The notes under the pieces are model-generated. The model had not been told where the DNA came from. It saw only the letters and a program-made list of their open reading frames with translations, and made no database searches. This document shows positions 42,035 through 50,392 of a stretch of 64,000 bases of DNA, one piece after another; the first letter of the stretch is position 1; every line of letters begins with the position of its first letter. This stretch comes from Leifsonia poae (lineage in GTDB: Bacteria > Actinomycetota > Actinomycetes > Actinomycetales > Microbacteriaceae), in the NCBI RefSeq assembly GCF_027921845.1, contig NZ_BSEN01000010.1:67834-131833 (forward strand). The letters are read 5' to 3'. The translations under genes and the position numbers were made by a program.

Positions 42035-42967
42035 TTAGAGCTTCGTGACCTGGTCGAAGCTGAGCTCGACCGGCGTCTCGCGCTCGAACAGGGAGACGAG
42101 CACGGTGAGCTTGCCGCTCTCCGGCTTGATCTCGCTGATCGAACCCGGGAGACCCGCGAACGAGCCTTCCTTGATGGTGATCGTCTCGCCGATCTCGAAG
42201 TCGACCTCGGCGGGGATGACGCGGGCGGTGGTCTTGGAGCCCTTGACGGCGCCGCCCTTGGCCGGAGCCGCCTCGACCTGCACGAGGCTCTTCAGCATCG
42301 AGAAGGCCTCTTCGAAACGAAGGGGAGTCGGGTTGTGCGCGTTGCCGACGAAGCCGGTGACGCCGGGGGTGTGACGGACGACCGACCAGCTGTCTTCGTT
42401 CAGGTCCATGCGCACGAGCACGTAGCCCGGGATGCGCACACGGTTGACCATCTTGCGCTGGCCGTTCTTGATCTCGACGACATCTTCCATCGGGACCTGG
42501 ACTTCGAAGATGAAGTCCTCCATGTTCATCGAGACCATGCGGTTCTCGATGTTCGACTTCACGCGGCGCTCGAAACCGGCGTACGAGTGGATGACGTACC
42601 ACTTGCCGATCTTGCTGCGGAGCTCGGCCCGGAACTCTTCGTACGGGTCGGTGGCGTTCTCGTCTTCGTCTTCGACGGCCTCGAGGGCCGCTTCGGCCTC
42701 CTGGTCGTCGTCGACCTCGAGGGCCTCATCGACGGCGCGATCCGCTTCGGGGTCGACCGCTTCGGCCATGGCGTCGAGCACGGCGTCGAGATCGATCTCG
42801 GTTCCGTCTTCGGCGACGACGTGCAGGGCCTCGTGCTCGGCGGCGTCGACGGCCTCCTCGTCGGCGGCCAGAACGTTACCGGTCTGCGCCTCATCGTCTT
42901 CGGAGGACTGCTCGGCTGCGGTCGCCCAGTCCACGTCGTCGCGATTTGTCTCAGACACTGAATTCAT
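42035..42967 (-). CDS. nusG: Transcription termination/antitermination protein NusG with long acidic N-terminal extension
   Basis: This 310-residue protein has an acidic, repetitive N-terminal extension of about 125 residues, rich in DEA-type runs. The NGN domain follows (KWYVIHSYAGFERRVKSNIE, VRIPGYVLVRMDLNEDSW, TPGVTGFVGN), then the KOW domain (DFEIGETITIKEGSFAGLPG). NusG links RNA polymerase to Rho or ribosomes and modulates pausing. The extension is longer than in Escherichia coli NusG (181 residues), but long acidic extensions are known in actinobacteria. AGGAATGGA precedes the ATG. The gene follows secE in the usual order. Confidence 0.97.
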   Translation of the reverse strand: MNSVSETNRDDVDWATAAEQSSEDDEAQTGNVLAADEEAVDAAEHEALHVVAEDGTEIDLDAVLDAMAEAVDPEADRAVDEALEVDDDQEAEAALEAVEDEDENATDPYEEFRAELRSKIGKWYVIHSYAGFERRVKSNIENRMVSMNMEDFIFEVQVPMEDVVEIKNGQRKMVNRVRIPGYVLVRMDLNEDSWSVVRHTPGVTGFVGNAHNPTPLRFEEAFSMLKSLVQVEAAPAKGGAVKGSKTTARVIPAEVDFEIGETITIKEGSFAGLPGSISEIKPESGKLTVLVSLFERETPVELSFDQVTKL

Positions 42968-43031
42968 TCCATTCCTGTTGTTGGTCGGTGCGTTCCGGAT
43001 CGAACCGGATCCGGATCAAGCCGGTTCCGGC

Positions 43032-43304
43032 TCAAGCCGGATTACCGAAGACCCAGAACACGCCCAGACCGAAGATCCAGTCGAGCAGGGACACCAGCGC
43101 CATCATGATCACCACGAAGACGAGCACGACACCGGTGTAGCTCAGCAGTTCTTTACGGGTGGGTGTGACGACCTTCTTGAGTTCGCCGAAGACCTGCCGG
43201 ATGAACAGCGCGATCCGCGCGAAGGGTCCACGCTTTGCAGCGCGGTCTTTCTTCGCGTTGGCGACGACGTCCTCGCTCGGCTCGTCGATAACTTTTCGGG
43301 CCAC
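43032..43304 (-). CDS. secE: Preprotein translocase subunit SecE
   Basis: This 90-residue protein has the essential SecE core. A cytoplasmic amphipathic helix, FARIALFIRQVFGELKKVVTPTR, is followed by one transmembrane helix, LLSYTGVVLVFVVIMMALVSLLDW. It stabilises SecY in the protein-export channel. The hydrophilic N-terminus (VIDEPSEDVVANAKKDRAAKRG) is normal for actinobacteria. I start at GTG 43304 with AAAGG about 9 nt upstream; the frame runs on into the tRNA-Trp gene, which cannot be coding. It lies 43 nt downstream of the tRNA. Confidence 0.95.
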   Translation of the reverse strand: MARKVIDEPSEDVVANAKKDRAAKRGPFARIALFIRQVFGELKKVVTPTRKELLSYTGVVLVFVVIMMALVSLLDWIFGLGVFWVFGNPA

Positions 43305-43346
43305 CTCGTTACACCTTTCGTGGGCCTGCACCTGGGTGCCGGCTTG

Positions 43347-43419
43347 CAGGGCGGACAGGACTCGAACCTGCAACCTGCGGTTTTGGAGACCGCTGCTCTA
43401 CCAATTGAGCCACCGCCCT
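43347..43419 (-). tRNA. tRNA-Trp (CCA anticodon)
   Basis: On the minus strand the acceptor stem AGGGCGG pairs with CCGCCCT. The D-arm is GCTC...GAGC, the anticodon loop CTCCAAA carries anticodon CCA, and the T-arm contains GGTTCGAGTCC. The discriminator base is G, and the 3' CCA is not encoded. The position directly upstream of secE is the common actinobacterial arrangement. Confidence 0.97.
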
Positions 43420-43651
43420 AGGAAAGTGAGATCGCGATACTGATCGCGCACGTCCTCGATCAAGGCTAACCGATCCGGCTCCGAGATTGCTCACGGTGCC
43501 GAGCGGTCACTCCGCCGGCAGCGGTTCCACCAGAATCCACACGGGAAAAGGCAGTCGTTCCACCGGAAAAATGGGCGCAAAAAAGCATGGCAGATTTCAA
43601 CTACCGCGACCAAGTGTATGGGACGGATGGCCCACTGTAAAGTTGAGCAGC

Positions 43652-44851
43652 GTGACCGCACAGCAGCGCATCTCCCGCCGGATCAGCTCGATCGCCGAGT
43701 CCGCCACCCTCAAGGTCGACGCCAAGGCCAAGGCCCTTCGCGCCCAGGGTCGCCCAGTCATCAGCTATGCCGCCGGCGAGCCCGATTTCGTCACGCCCTC
43801 GAACATCGTCGAGGCCGCCCTCGAGGCGGTTCAGGACCCCCGCAACTACCGCTACACCCCCGCCGCAGGGCTGCCGGAGCTGCGCGAGGCGATCGCCGTC
43901 AAGACGCTGCGCGACTCCGGGCTGCAGGTGTCACCGTCACAGGTCGTGGTGACCAACGGCGGCAAGCAGGCCGTCTATCAGGCGTTCGCGACCCTCCTGG
44001 ATCCGGGCGACGAGGTGCTGGTGCCGACCCCGTACTGGACCACCTACCCGGAGGCGATCGCGCTTGCCGGCGGCAGGCAGGTCGACGTCTTCGCCGGCGC
44101 GGACCAGGATTACCTGGTCACGGTCGATCAGCTGGAGGCGGCCCGCACGGAGCGGACGAAGGTGCTGCTCTTCGTCTCGCCGTCGAACCCCACCGGCAGC
44201 GTCTATCCGGCGGCGCAGGTGGAGGAGATCGGCCACTGGGCCGACGAGCACGGACTCTGGGTCATCGCCGACGAGATCTATCAGAACCTCACCTACGACG
44301 GCGTGCGCGCGGTCTCGATCGTCGATGCGGTGCCCTCGCTCGCCGACCGCACCATCCTGGTCAACGGGGTCGCGAAGACCTACGCGATGACGGGCTGGCG
44401 CGTGGGCTGGATGACCGGCCCGGCCGACGCGATCGCGGCAGCGGCGAACCTGCAATCGCACCTCTCGTCCAACGTCTCCAACATCTCGCAGCGCGCGGCC
44501 CTCGAGGCGCTGACCGGACCGCAGGAGGCCGAGGAGCAGATGCGGCTGGCCTTCGACCGGCGCCGCCGCACGATCGTCGCGGAGCTGAACGCGATCGACG
44601 GCGTGCGCACGCCCACCCCGCTCGGCGCGTTCTACGTGTATCCGGATGTGTCCGGGCTGCTCGGGCGCACGTGGGGCGGCGTGACGCCCCGCACCTCCCT
44701 GGAGCTCGCGGACCTCATCCTGGAGCAGGCGGAGGTGGCGACGGTGCCGGGCGAGGCGTTCGGCCCGTCGGGCTACCTGCGGCTGTCATACGCGCTCGGC
44801 GACGACGAGCTGCTCGAGGGCGTGCGGCGCCTGCAGCGCCTGTTCGCGTAG
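43652..44851 (+). CDS. Pyridoxal-phosphate aminotransferase class I/II (aspartate/aromatic type)
   Basis: This 399-residue enzyme has the class I aminotransferase layout: [20 protein letters not shown] near the start, [17 protein letters not shown], substrate region [23 protein letters not shown], and the PLP lysine in [17 protein letters not shown]. It should transfer the amino group of aspartate (or an aromatic amino acid) to 2-oxoglutarate. Genes of this type commonly lie next to secE in Microbacteriaceae and are annotated AspC. The GTG start (VTAQQRIS) matches homologue starts; no strong ribosome site is seen. A long inverted repeat follows the gene. Confidence 0.9.
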   Translation: MTAQQRISRRISSIAESATLKVDAKAKALRAQGRPVISYAAGEPDFVTPSNIVEAALEAVQDPRNYRYTPAAGLPELREAIAVKTLRDSGLQVSPSQVVVTNGGKQAVYQAFATLLDPGDEVLVPTPYWTTYPEAIALAGGRQVDVFAGADQDYLVTVDQLEAARTERTKVLLFVSPSNPTGSVYPAAQVEEIGHWADEHGLWVIADEIYQNLTYDGVRAVSIVDAVPSLADRTILVNGVAKTYAMTGWRVGWMTGPADAIAAAANLQSHLSSNVSNISQRAALEALTGPQEAEEQMRLAFDRRRRTIVAELNAIDGVRTPTPLGAFYVYPDVSGLLGRTWGGVTPRTSLELADLILEQAEVATVPGEAFGPSGYLRLSYALGDDELLEGVRRLQRLFA

Positions 44852-44915
44852 GGCGGGGGTGGGCTGCCTTCCCTGCCCCTCCCCTCCCCCAGGTTCCATT
44901 TACCCGGCCGCCCCT

Positions 44916-44984
44916 GTGAGTGGTCACTAGTTGTCGCGTGAGGGGGCGGAATCGAGCGCGCAGCGACAACGAGTGACCACTCAC
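44916..44984. repeat. Long intergenic inverted repeat next to DUF559 gene
   Basis: The 22-bp arms at 44916-44937 and 44963-44984 begin and end with GTGAGTGGTCACT and AGTGACCACTCAC, and continue into GTTGTCGC/GCGACAAC, with a single mismatch. The spacer is 25 bp. There is no T-tract on either side. The element ends 66 bp before the start of the nuclease-like gene at 45051. Confidence 0.9.
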
Positions 44985-45050
44985 CTTCGAGCACCCGATT
45001 GCGCCTGTGGATAACTCCCGCGGCGACCCCTCCTCCGACAGGCTGGAGGC

Positions 45051-45962
45051 ATGCCGATGCTCACCCCGCTGCCGATCTCACTCGCCCGCCCGCTCGCGGT
45101 CGCACAGGCGCGCGAGCGCGGCGTCTCTCCCCGTCGGCTCCGTGCACCCGACCTGACTCGGCCGTTCCGAGGGGTCGTCTGCACTCGGCAACTCGACTTC
45201 GTCGGCCGCTGCCACGCCTACATGCAGCGCCTTCCGCCCGGCGGCTTCGTGAGCGGCCCCACGGCCGCGCGCCTCTACGGCGTCCCCCTGCCCGCAGAAC
45301 TCGAACGTGACGACGCCCCCCTCGACGTCTCCGTACCGGCTCCTGGGCGAGCGCCACGTGTATCGGGGGTTCGCGGGCACTCCGTGCGGATCCACCTCGG
45401 GGATGTCGGCTCGGTCGCCGGCGTTCCTGCGAGCGCTCCGGCGCGATGGTGGTGCGAGCTGAGCTCGCATCTCGATGTCGAGGCGCTCGTCACCGTCGGC
45501 GACGCCCTTCTGCACCGACGACTCGGCGGGACGAGGTTGGATGGCCTGGCAGCAGCCGTCGACAGGTATCCATCGAGACGATGGCGACGGCGTCTCGTCG
45601 AGGCACTCCCCCTGCTCGACGACCGTGCCGAATCGCCGCAGGAGTCGCGGTTGCGCACCCGGCTGGTGCGAGCCGGGGTATCGGGAATGATCGCTAACCC
45701 GACGATCACGACGGCAACCGGCCGTGTCTACCGGGGCGACCTCACCTTTCCAGAGCAGCGGGTGATTCTCGAGTATCAGGGCGACGTGCATCGACCCGTC
45801 CACCGGTTCCGGGCGGACATGACCAGGCAGCTCGACCTCCAGGCGGACGGCTGGACCGTCGTCTACCTCGGGCCCGGCGACCTCGATGACCACCAGCTCG
45901 TCAGGCGCGTCCGGGCGATCCTCGCGCTGCACACGGCCCCACCGCCGTCCCCGCCATCGTGA
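45051..45962 (+). CDS. DUF559 / Vsr-like PD-(D/E)xK domain protein
   Basis: This 303-residue protein has an N-terminal AbiEi-like region with a winged-helix-like part, including FVSGPTAARLYGVPLP (about residues 63-78). The C-terminal DUF559 domain (about residues 220-295) is related to very-short-patch-repair endonucleases. Conserved features are RVYRGDLTFPEQRVILEYQG with the Asp and Glu of the nuclease core, DVHRPVHRFRADMTRQLDL, and WTVVYLGPGDLDD. Paralogues are abundant in Microbacteriaceae and their function is not established; a toxin-antitoxin or nuclease role has been proposed from domains. It follows a long inverted repeat by 66 bp. Confidence 0.8.
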   Translation: MPMLTPLPISLARPLAVAQARERGVSPRRLRAPDLTRPFRGVVCTRQLDFVGRCHAYMQRLPPGGFVSGPTAARLYGVPLPAELERDDAPLDVSVPAPGRAPRVSGVRGHSVRIHLGDVGSVAGVPASAPARWWCELSSHLDVEALVTVGDALLHRRLGGTRLDGLAAAVDRYPSRRWRRRLVEALPLLDDRAESPQESRLRTRLVRAGVSGMIANPTITTATGRVYRGDLTFPEQRVILEYQGDVHRPVHRFRADMTRQLDLQADGWTVVYLGPGDLDDHQLVRRVRAILALHTAPPPSPPS

Positions 45963-46044
45963 ACAGTGTTGTGGCGCGATCGACGCAGTACCTGGGGCCG
46001 GCACAGCAGCGGCAGCAGCGCAGCCGAAGCGGCGAGGCGCGGCG

Positions 46045-46704
46045 TCAGAGCAGCTTGCGCTCGAGGGCCCAGGCGGTGAGCTCGTGACGCGACGAGAGCT
46101 GCAGCTTGCGGAGCACGGCGGAGACGTGCGTCTCGACGGTCTTGATCGAGATGAAGAGTTCCGCGGCCACCTCCTTGTAGGAGTAGCCGCGCGCGATCAG
46201 GCGCATGACCTCGCGCTCGCGGGCGGAGAGCCGGTCGAGCTCGTCCACGGTCTCGGCCTGCTCCCCCGCGGCCGCGCCGAACGCGTCGAGCACGAAGCCG
46301 GCCAGCTTCGGCGAGAAGACCGCGTCGCCGCCGGCGACCGCTACGACAGCGTCGCTCACCTGGCTGCCGGAGCTGCCCTTCGTCAGGTAGCCGCGAGCCC
46401 CCGCCCGGATGACCGCGACGACGTCCTCGGCCGCGTCCGACACGCTCAGAGCCAGGAACCGCGTCTCCGGGCACTCGGCGGCCGTCCGTCGCACCACCTC
46501 GGCGCCTCCGCCGCCGGCGCCGCCGGGAAGGTGCACGTCCAGCAGCACCACGTCGGGGCGGGAGGCGATGATCGCGGCCACCGCGGCATCCACGTCGGCG
46601 GCCTCCGCGACGACCTCGAGCCGCGCATCCAGGTCGGCGCGCAGACCGGAACGGAAGATGGAATGATCGTCGACGATGACGACGGTGACGGGTGTGTCGC
46701 TCAT
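46045..46704 (-). CDS. NarL/LuxR-family response regulator
   Basis: This 219-residue regulator has a receiver domain with acidic pocket VVIVDDHSIFRSG, phospho-acceptor D56 in VVLLDVHLPGG and the conserved K in YLTKGSSGSQV. A LuxR-type helix-turn-helix follows, LSAREREVMRLIARGYSYKE with FISIKTVETHVSAVLRKL. The receiver has a small Gly/Ala insertion (GGAGGGGAEV). The ATG overlaps the kinase stop by 4 bp (ATGA). Together with the PspC-kinase and the divergent PspC protein, it resembles LiaSR/VraSR envelope-stress systems. Confidence 0.92.
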   Translation of the reverse strand: MSDTPVTVVIVDDHSIFRSGLRADLDARLEVVAEAADVDAAVAAIIASRPDVVLLDVHLPGGAGGGGAEVVRRTAAECPETRFLALSVSDAAEDVVAVIRAGARGYLTKGSSGSQVSDAVVAVAGGDAVFSPKLAGFVLDAFGAAAGEQAETVDELDRLSAREREVMRLIARGYSYKEVAAELFISIKTVETHVSAVLRKLQLSSRHELTAWALERKLL

Positions 46705-47906
46705 GATTGCTCGCTCGGGAACTCGATGCTCAGATGGATCTCGGTGCCGGTGTCGCGGGAGGTCACGGCCGCCTGGCCCCCCGCCCGCTTCATCCGGCCG
46801 ATGATCGACTCTCGCACACCGAGGCGGCCGTCGGGTAGCGCGTCCACGTCGAAGCCCGATCCACGGTCGCGCACGAACACGTCGACGGCGCCGGCCCTGC
46901 TCTCGACGTACACGGAGACCTCGCCGCCGGCGTGCCTGGCCGCGTTGAGCATCGCCTCGCGGGCGGCGGCGGCGAGTTCGGAGGTGCCGTGCTGAACCGG
47001 ATCGCCGACGGCGACCACGTCGATCTGCACCGGATGGTCGATCTCGAGCGCCGCCGCGAAGTCGCGCAGATCCGTCGCCAGGTCGCCGGCGGGCGCCTCG
47101 GATCCGGCGTAGAGCCAGTCGCGCAGCTCGCGTTCCTGCGCGCGTGCGATGCGGGCCACCTCGCTCGACGCACCCGCCCGGTTCTGGATGAGCGCGAGCG
47201 TCTGCAGCACCGAGTCGTGCAGGTGCGCCGCGATCTCCGCCCGCTGCTCCTCCTTGATGCGGGCCGTGCGCTCGGCGATGAGCTCCCGCCACAGCCGGAA
47301 CGCCCAGGGTGCGAGCAGCACCGCCGCTCCCGCGAAGGTGACGGCGATGATGCACAGCCAGAGCCACCCGGACTCCACGCGATTCGGGATGGTCGCCAGC
47401 GCCGCGGCCATGAAGAGCAGGAACGCGCCCATCGAGATGCGGAGGGCTGTCGACGATGCCGGGCCCCGCGCCGCATCGCCCGCGTCCACGACCTGATCCC
47501 AGGCCACCGCCCCGGCGGCGAGCGCGATCAGCACCGCGATCGTCCCGAGCACCGCGAACGAGGCCGACCCGGAGAAGACGAGGGCGATCGCGCCGATGCC
47601 GGTGATGACCGCGAGCACGGCCAGCAGCCACGAGACCGGCACCTGGCGCTGCACTCCCTCGACCGGCGCATCCGGCACCGGCGGCCGCAGCGGCGTGAGC
47701 GCCCACAACCAGAGGTAGAGGAGCGCTCCCGCTCCCCCGGCGAGCGACAGCGCGACGAAGAGCCAGCGCACCGCGACGACCGGCCAGCCCAGGTGGTCGG
47801 CGAGGGCGACGCTCACTCCGCTGAGTACGCACACGCGCGGCCGGGCGAGCGGCAGGCGCTCGGGGCGCGCGGCCCTCGGCGGACGGGAGGAAGCGGTCTG
47901 GGACAC
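46701..47906 (-). CDS. NarL-type sensor histidine kinase with N-terminal PspC domain
   Basis: This 401-residue kinase starts with a PspC domain (about residues 20-80, VCVLSGVSVALADHLGWPVV then a hydrophobic helix). Further transmembrane helices follow, then the HisKA_3 dimerisation box EQRAEIAAHLHDSVLQTLAL containing the phosphorylated His, and a C-terminal HATPase with EAMLNAARHAGGEV and VRDRGSGFDVDALP. It should phosphorylate the adjacent NarL-type regulator in response to membrane stress. The start is the GTG of VSQTASSRPP; TTGGAT ends 6 nt upstream and there is no ribosome site. Confidence 0.88.
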   Translation of the reverse strand: MSQTASSRPPRAARPERLPLARPRVCVLSGVSVALADHLGWPVVAVRWLFVALSLAGGAGALLYLWLWALTPLRPPVPDAPVEGVQRQVPVSWLLAVLAVITGIGAIALVFSGSASFAVLGTIAVLIALAAGAVAWDQVVDAGDAARGPASSTALRISMGAFLLFMAAALATIPNRVESGWLWLCIIAVTFAGAAVLLAPWAFRLWRELIAERTARIKEEQRAEIAAHLHDSVLQTLALIQNRAGASSEVARIARAQERELRDWLYAGSEAPAGDLATDLRDFAAALEIDHPVQIDVVAVGDPVQHGTSELAAAAREAMLNAARHAGGEVSVYVESRAGAVDVFVRDRGSGFDVDALPDGRLGVRESIIGRMKRAGGQAAVTSRDTGTEIHLSIEFPSEQS

Positions 47907-47957
47907 GTGAAGATCCAAGCAGACCCCGAGCCTCCCCGACACCCTGGGCATCCGGAA

Positions 47958-47982
47958 TCAGGGACGCGTCAGGGTGATACCC
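47958..47982. promoter_or_regulatory. Direct repeats and palindrome in divergent PspC control region
   Basis: TCAGGG occurs at 47958 and 47969, exactly 11 bp (one helical turn) apart. The second copy overlaps GGGTGATACCC (47972-47982), a perfect palindrome with a 3-bp centre. The site lies between the kinase gene and the divergent PspC gene and is a good candidate for the NarL-type regulator. Confidence 0.5.
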
Positions 47983-48019
47983 GATAGAGCGGCGGCGCAT
48001 CCGGGGCCACGATCGAAAC

Positions 48020-49837
48020 ATGTCACAGCACGAATCGACGCCACCGCCGCCCCCGCCTCCCCCAGGCTCACCCTCGTCGCCCTACGGCGGCGGGCCCTCG
48101 TCGCCCTACGGCGGCTCGCAGACCGGGCTCGCCGGCCGGGGAACCCGCTTCTTCGACTGGATGCGCGGGCTCGGCGTCACACGCAGCGACGGCTGGCTCG
48201 GCGGTGTGTGCGCCGGACTGGCATACCGCCTCGGCATCGATCCGCTCATCGTGCGCGGGATCGTCGTCGTCGCGGCCATCCTCGGCGCCCCCGTACTGCT
48301 GGTGTACGCCGCGGCCTGGGCGCTCCTCCCTGACCGCGAGAACCGGATCCACCTGCAGCGCCTGTTCGACGGGGACTTCCAGCCCGCCATCGTCGGCATC
48401 GGCATCCTCGCCCTCCTCTCCTTGCTCCCACTGCCACAGGGTGTGTGGTGGTTCGGCGCTCACCCGTGGGGTGAGCCCGGATGGGGAGACGTGGTGTGGC
48501 GGGTGCTCTGGACCCTGATCGTGATCGCCCTCGTGGTGGGTCTGATCGTGCTGGCCGCACGGAACGACTGGGGCCGCGCCGGCACCACCGGCCGCGGTAC
48601 CGCTCCATTCGGACAGCCGGGTGCCGCCCCCTCCGGCGCGCCTGCCGGGCCCGCCTCGACGGCTGGCGGAACCAGTGCGACGGGCGAGGCCACGGCGCCG
48701 AGCGGCGCCACGGGCCCGGACTCGACGGGTCGCGGCGCTGCAGCCGCCGCAGCCGCAGCTGCCACCTCGGCCGCAGCAGCCGTCGCGGCAGGCTCGGCGG
48801 CGATGGCCGCCGGCACCGCAGCGGCCGCCACCATCCCGACCCGCTCGACAGGGAACGCCACCGCAGAAACAGGCGACGAGGGCTCCACCGGCGACCTCGC
48901 CTCGGACTCCGCCACCCCGGAGACCCCGGGAACCCCGGACACCCCCCGCCTCGACACGTCCGCCGAGCCGCAGCAGCCGCCGGCGCCGACAACGGACGCA
49001 TCCGCTCAGGATGTCGCGGACTGGCAGGCGCGCCAGGCCGCCTGGCGCGCGGAGCACGCGCAGTGGAAGGAGCGCCTGAACGCCGACATGCGTGCGGTCA
49101 AGGCGCAGCGCTCGGCCGAACTCCGCGCCCAGAGCACCGCGATGCAGGCCGACGCCGCCGCGCGACGGCGGGCATACCGGGCCGCGAACCCCCGGGTGGG
49201 CGCGGCTGTCGGCTGGGTCGCGATCGGCGTCGCACTGATCGGCGCCGCCCTCACCTCGGCGCTCTGGACCTCGTTGACCGGCTTGCCCGGTTACGAGCTG
49301 ACCGCGGCATTGGCCGTCGCAACCCTCGTGCTCGGACTGACCTCGCTGATCGCCGGACTCGCAAAGCGACGCAGCGGCTTCCTCACGTTCCTCGGCATCC
49401 TGCTCGCGGTCATCACGCTGGTGTCCGCTTTCATCCCCCGCGACCGAGAGTTGATCTTCGACGGCGCGTACGTCTCCCCGCGGTCCGACGCGAGCTACTC
49501 GCAGGTCTACGGCCAGACGACGATCGAGCTCGGAGCCTCCCTCGGCAAGGCATTCCACGCCGACACGCCTGTCGTCGACCTGGTGAAGGTGTCGGGCATG
49601 ACCACCGTGCAGATCGCACCGGGCATCACGGCGCAGGTGATGGGCGACCTTCACGGATCGGCGCTGTACGCGTACGACTCGGCGGGCGACCTCGAGATGC
49701 ACGCGTGCACGCCGGTCGGAGGAGGTCACTGCATCGCCAACTACACCGTCGGCGACGACGACATACCGGATGTGATCGTGCGGGTCGACCAGGCCGGAGA
49801 AGTGACCATGCAGCAGACAGAAGGGGACGGACAGTGA
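48020..49837 (+). CDS. PspC-domain membrane protein with Ala-rich linker and LiaF-like C-terminus
   Basis: This 605-residue protein has a Pro/Gly-rich N-terminus, then a PspC domain (about residues 55-105: SDGWLGGVCAGLAYRLGIDP), two more helices and a long Ala/Thr/Ser-rich linker (about 185-320, including runs of eight or nine alanines). A charged coiled segment follows (QAAWRAEHAQWKERLNADM), then three helices, and an extracytoplasmic domain from about residue 490 resembling the LiaF/DUF toastrack C-terminus (YGQTTIELGASLGKAFHAD). It probably acts as the sensory or inhibitory partner of the divergent kinase-regulator pair. The next gene overlaps it by 4 bp. Confidence 0.82.
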   Translation: MSQHESTPPPPPPPPGSPSSPYGGGPSSPYGGSQTGLAGRGTRFFDWMRGLGVTRSDGWLGGVCAGLAYRLGIDPLIVRGIVVVAAILGAPVLLVYAAAWALLPDRENRIHLQRLFDGDFQPAIVGIGILALLSLLPLPQGVWWFGAHPWGEPGWGDVVWRVLWTLIVIALVVGLIVLAARNDWGRAGTTGRGTAPFGQPGAAPSGAPAGPASTAGGTSATGEATAPSGATGPDSTGRGAAAAAAAAATSAAAAVAAGSAAMAAGTAAAATIPTRSTGNATAETGDEGSTGDLASDSATPETPGTPDTPRLDTSAEPQQPPAPTTDASAQDVADWQARQAAWRAEHAQWKERLNADMRAVKAQRSAELRAQSTAMQADAAARRRAYRAANPRVGAAVGWVAIGVALIGAALTSALWTSLTGLPGYELTAALAVATLVLGLTSLIAGLAKRRSGFLTFLGILLAVITLVSAFIPRDRELIFDGAYVSPRSDASYSQVYGQTTIELGASLGKAFHADTPVVDLVKVSGMTTVQIAPGITAQVMGDLHGSALYAYDSAGDLEMHACTPVGGGHCIANYTVGDDDIPDVIVRVDQAGEVTMQQTEGDGQ

Positions 49838-50319
49838 GCGCCGACCAGCACGACAACACCCGGCCGATCGAGCCGGATGACACGGCGGCGACGCGTCCGC
49901 TGGACGAGAGTGTTCCGGCCGGACCGGTCACGGAGAACGGGACGGATGCGCCGCCCGTGTCGACGGGAGCCTCTGCACCCTTCGACGCGACCATTCCTCT
50001 CACGGCTGCGGCACCGCCCCCTCCCGCCGGCGCCTTCTCTGCCACGGTCTCCTCCTCGCCCTACCGGCCGGAGCGGCCGACGCGGCGGCCGAGCATCCGA
50101 TGGGGTGGCGTCGTCTGGGGGGCCATTCTGGTGGTGTTCGCCCTGACGATGCTCTGGATCGTGTCGGCGCGCACGCGCCTGGTGGCGGCCGAGCTCTGGC
50201 TCCAGTCGCTCACGCCGGCGAGCGCGTGGACGCTCGGACTCGTCGCGGCCGGTGCGATCATCGTGATCCTGGCCCTGCTGGCGGTGGTGCGGAGCGCACA
50301 GCGGGCGTCCCGGTCCTGA
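49834..50319 (+). CDS. Hypothetical membrane protein in PspC operon
   Basis: This 161-residue protein begins at a GTG overlapping the previous stop as GTGA, with AAGGGGACGG upstream. It has a disordered Pro/Thr/Ala-rich N-terminal half (about 85 residues), then two transmembrane helices, WGGVVWGAILVVFALTMLWIV and AWTLGLVAAGAIIVILALLAV, joined by a short loop. I do not recognise a named family. Coupling to the PspC gene suggests a partner subunit of the envelope-stress module. Confidence 0.75.
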   Translation: MSADQHDNTRPIEPDDTAATRPLDESVPAGPVTENGTDAPPVSTGASAPFDATIPLTAAAPPPPAGAFSATVSSSPYRPERPTRRPSIRWGGVVWGAILVVFALTMLWIVSARTRLVAAELWLQSLTPASAWTLGLVAAGAIIVILALLAVVRSAQRASRS

Positions 50320-50380
50320 TCCGGGCGTAGCCCCGGCACCTGGACGGCGCCGGGGCATCGCGGGGCGGGCGGCGGCGGGG

Positions 50381-50386
50381 CATGAT
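50381..50386 (+). promoter_or_regulatory. Predicted -10 element of leaderless ABC-2 exporter operon
   Basis: CATGAT ends 6 nt before the ATG of the ATPase gene at 50393. The intervening GGGGGC is directly adjacent to the ATG and so is poorly placed as a ribosome site. Confidence 0.35.
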
Positions 50387-50392
50387 GGGGGC

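Noticed and set aside
46045..48021. Single 658-residue protein containing the LuxR regulator
   Set aside because: The N-terminal two thirds are the wrong frame of the PspC-kinase gene. The regulator starts at the ATG overlapping that gene's stop.
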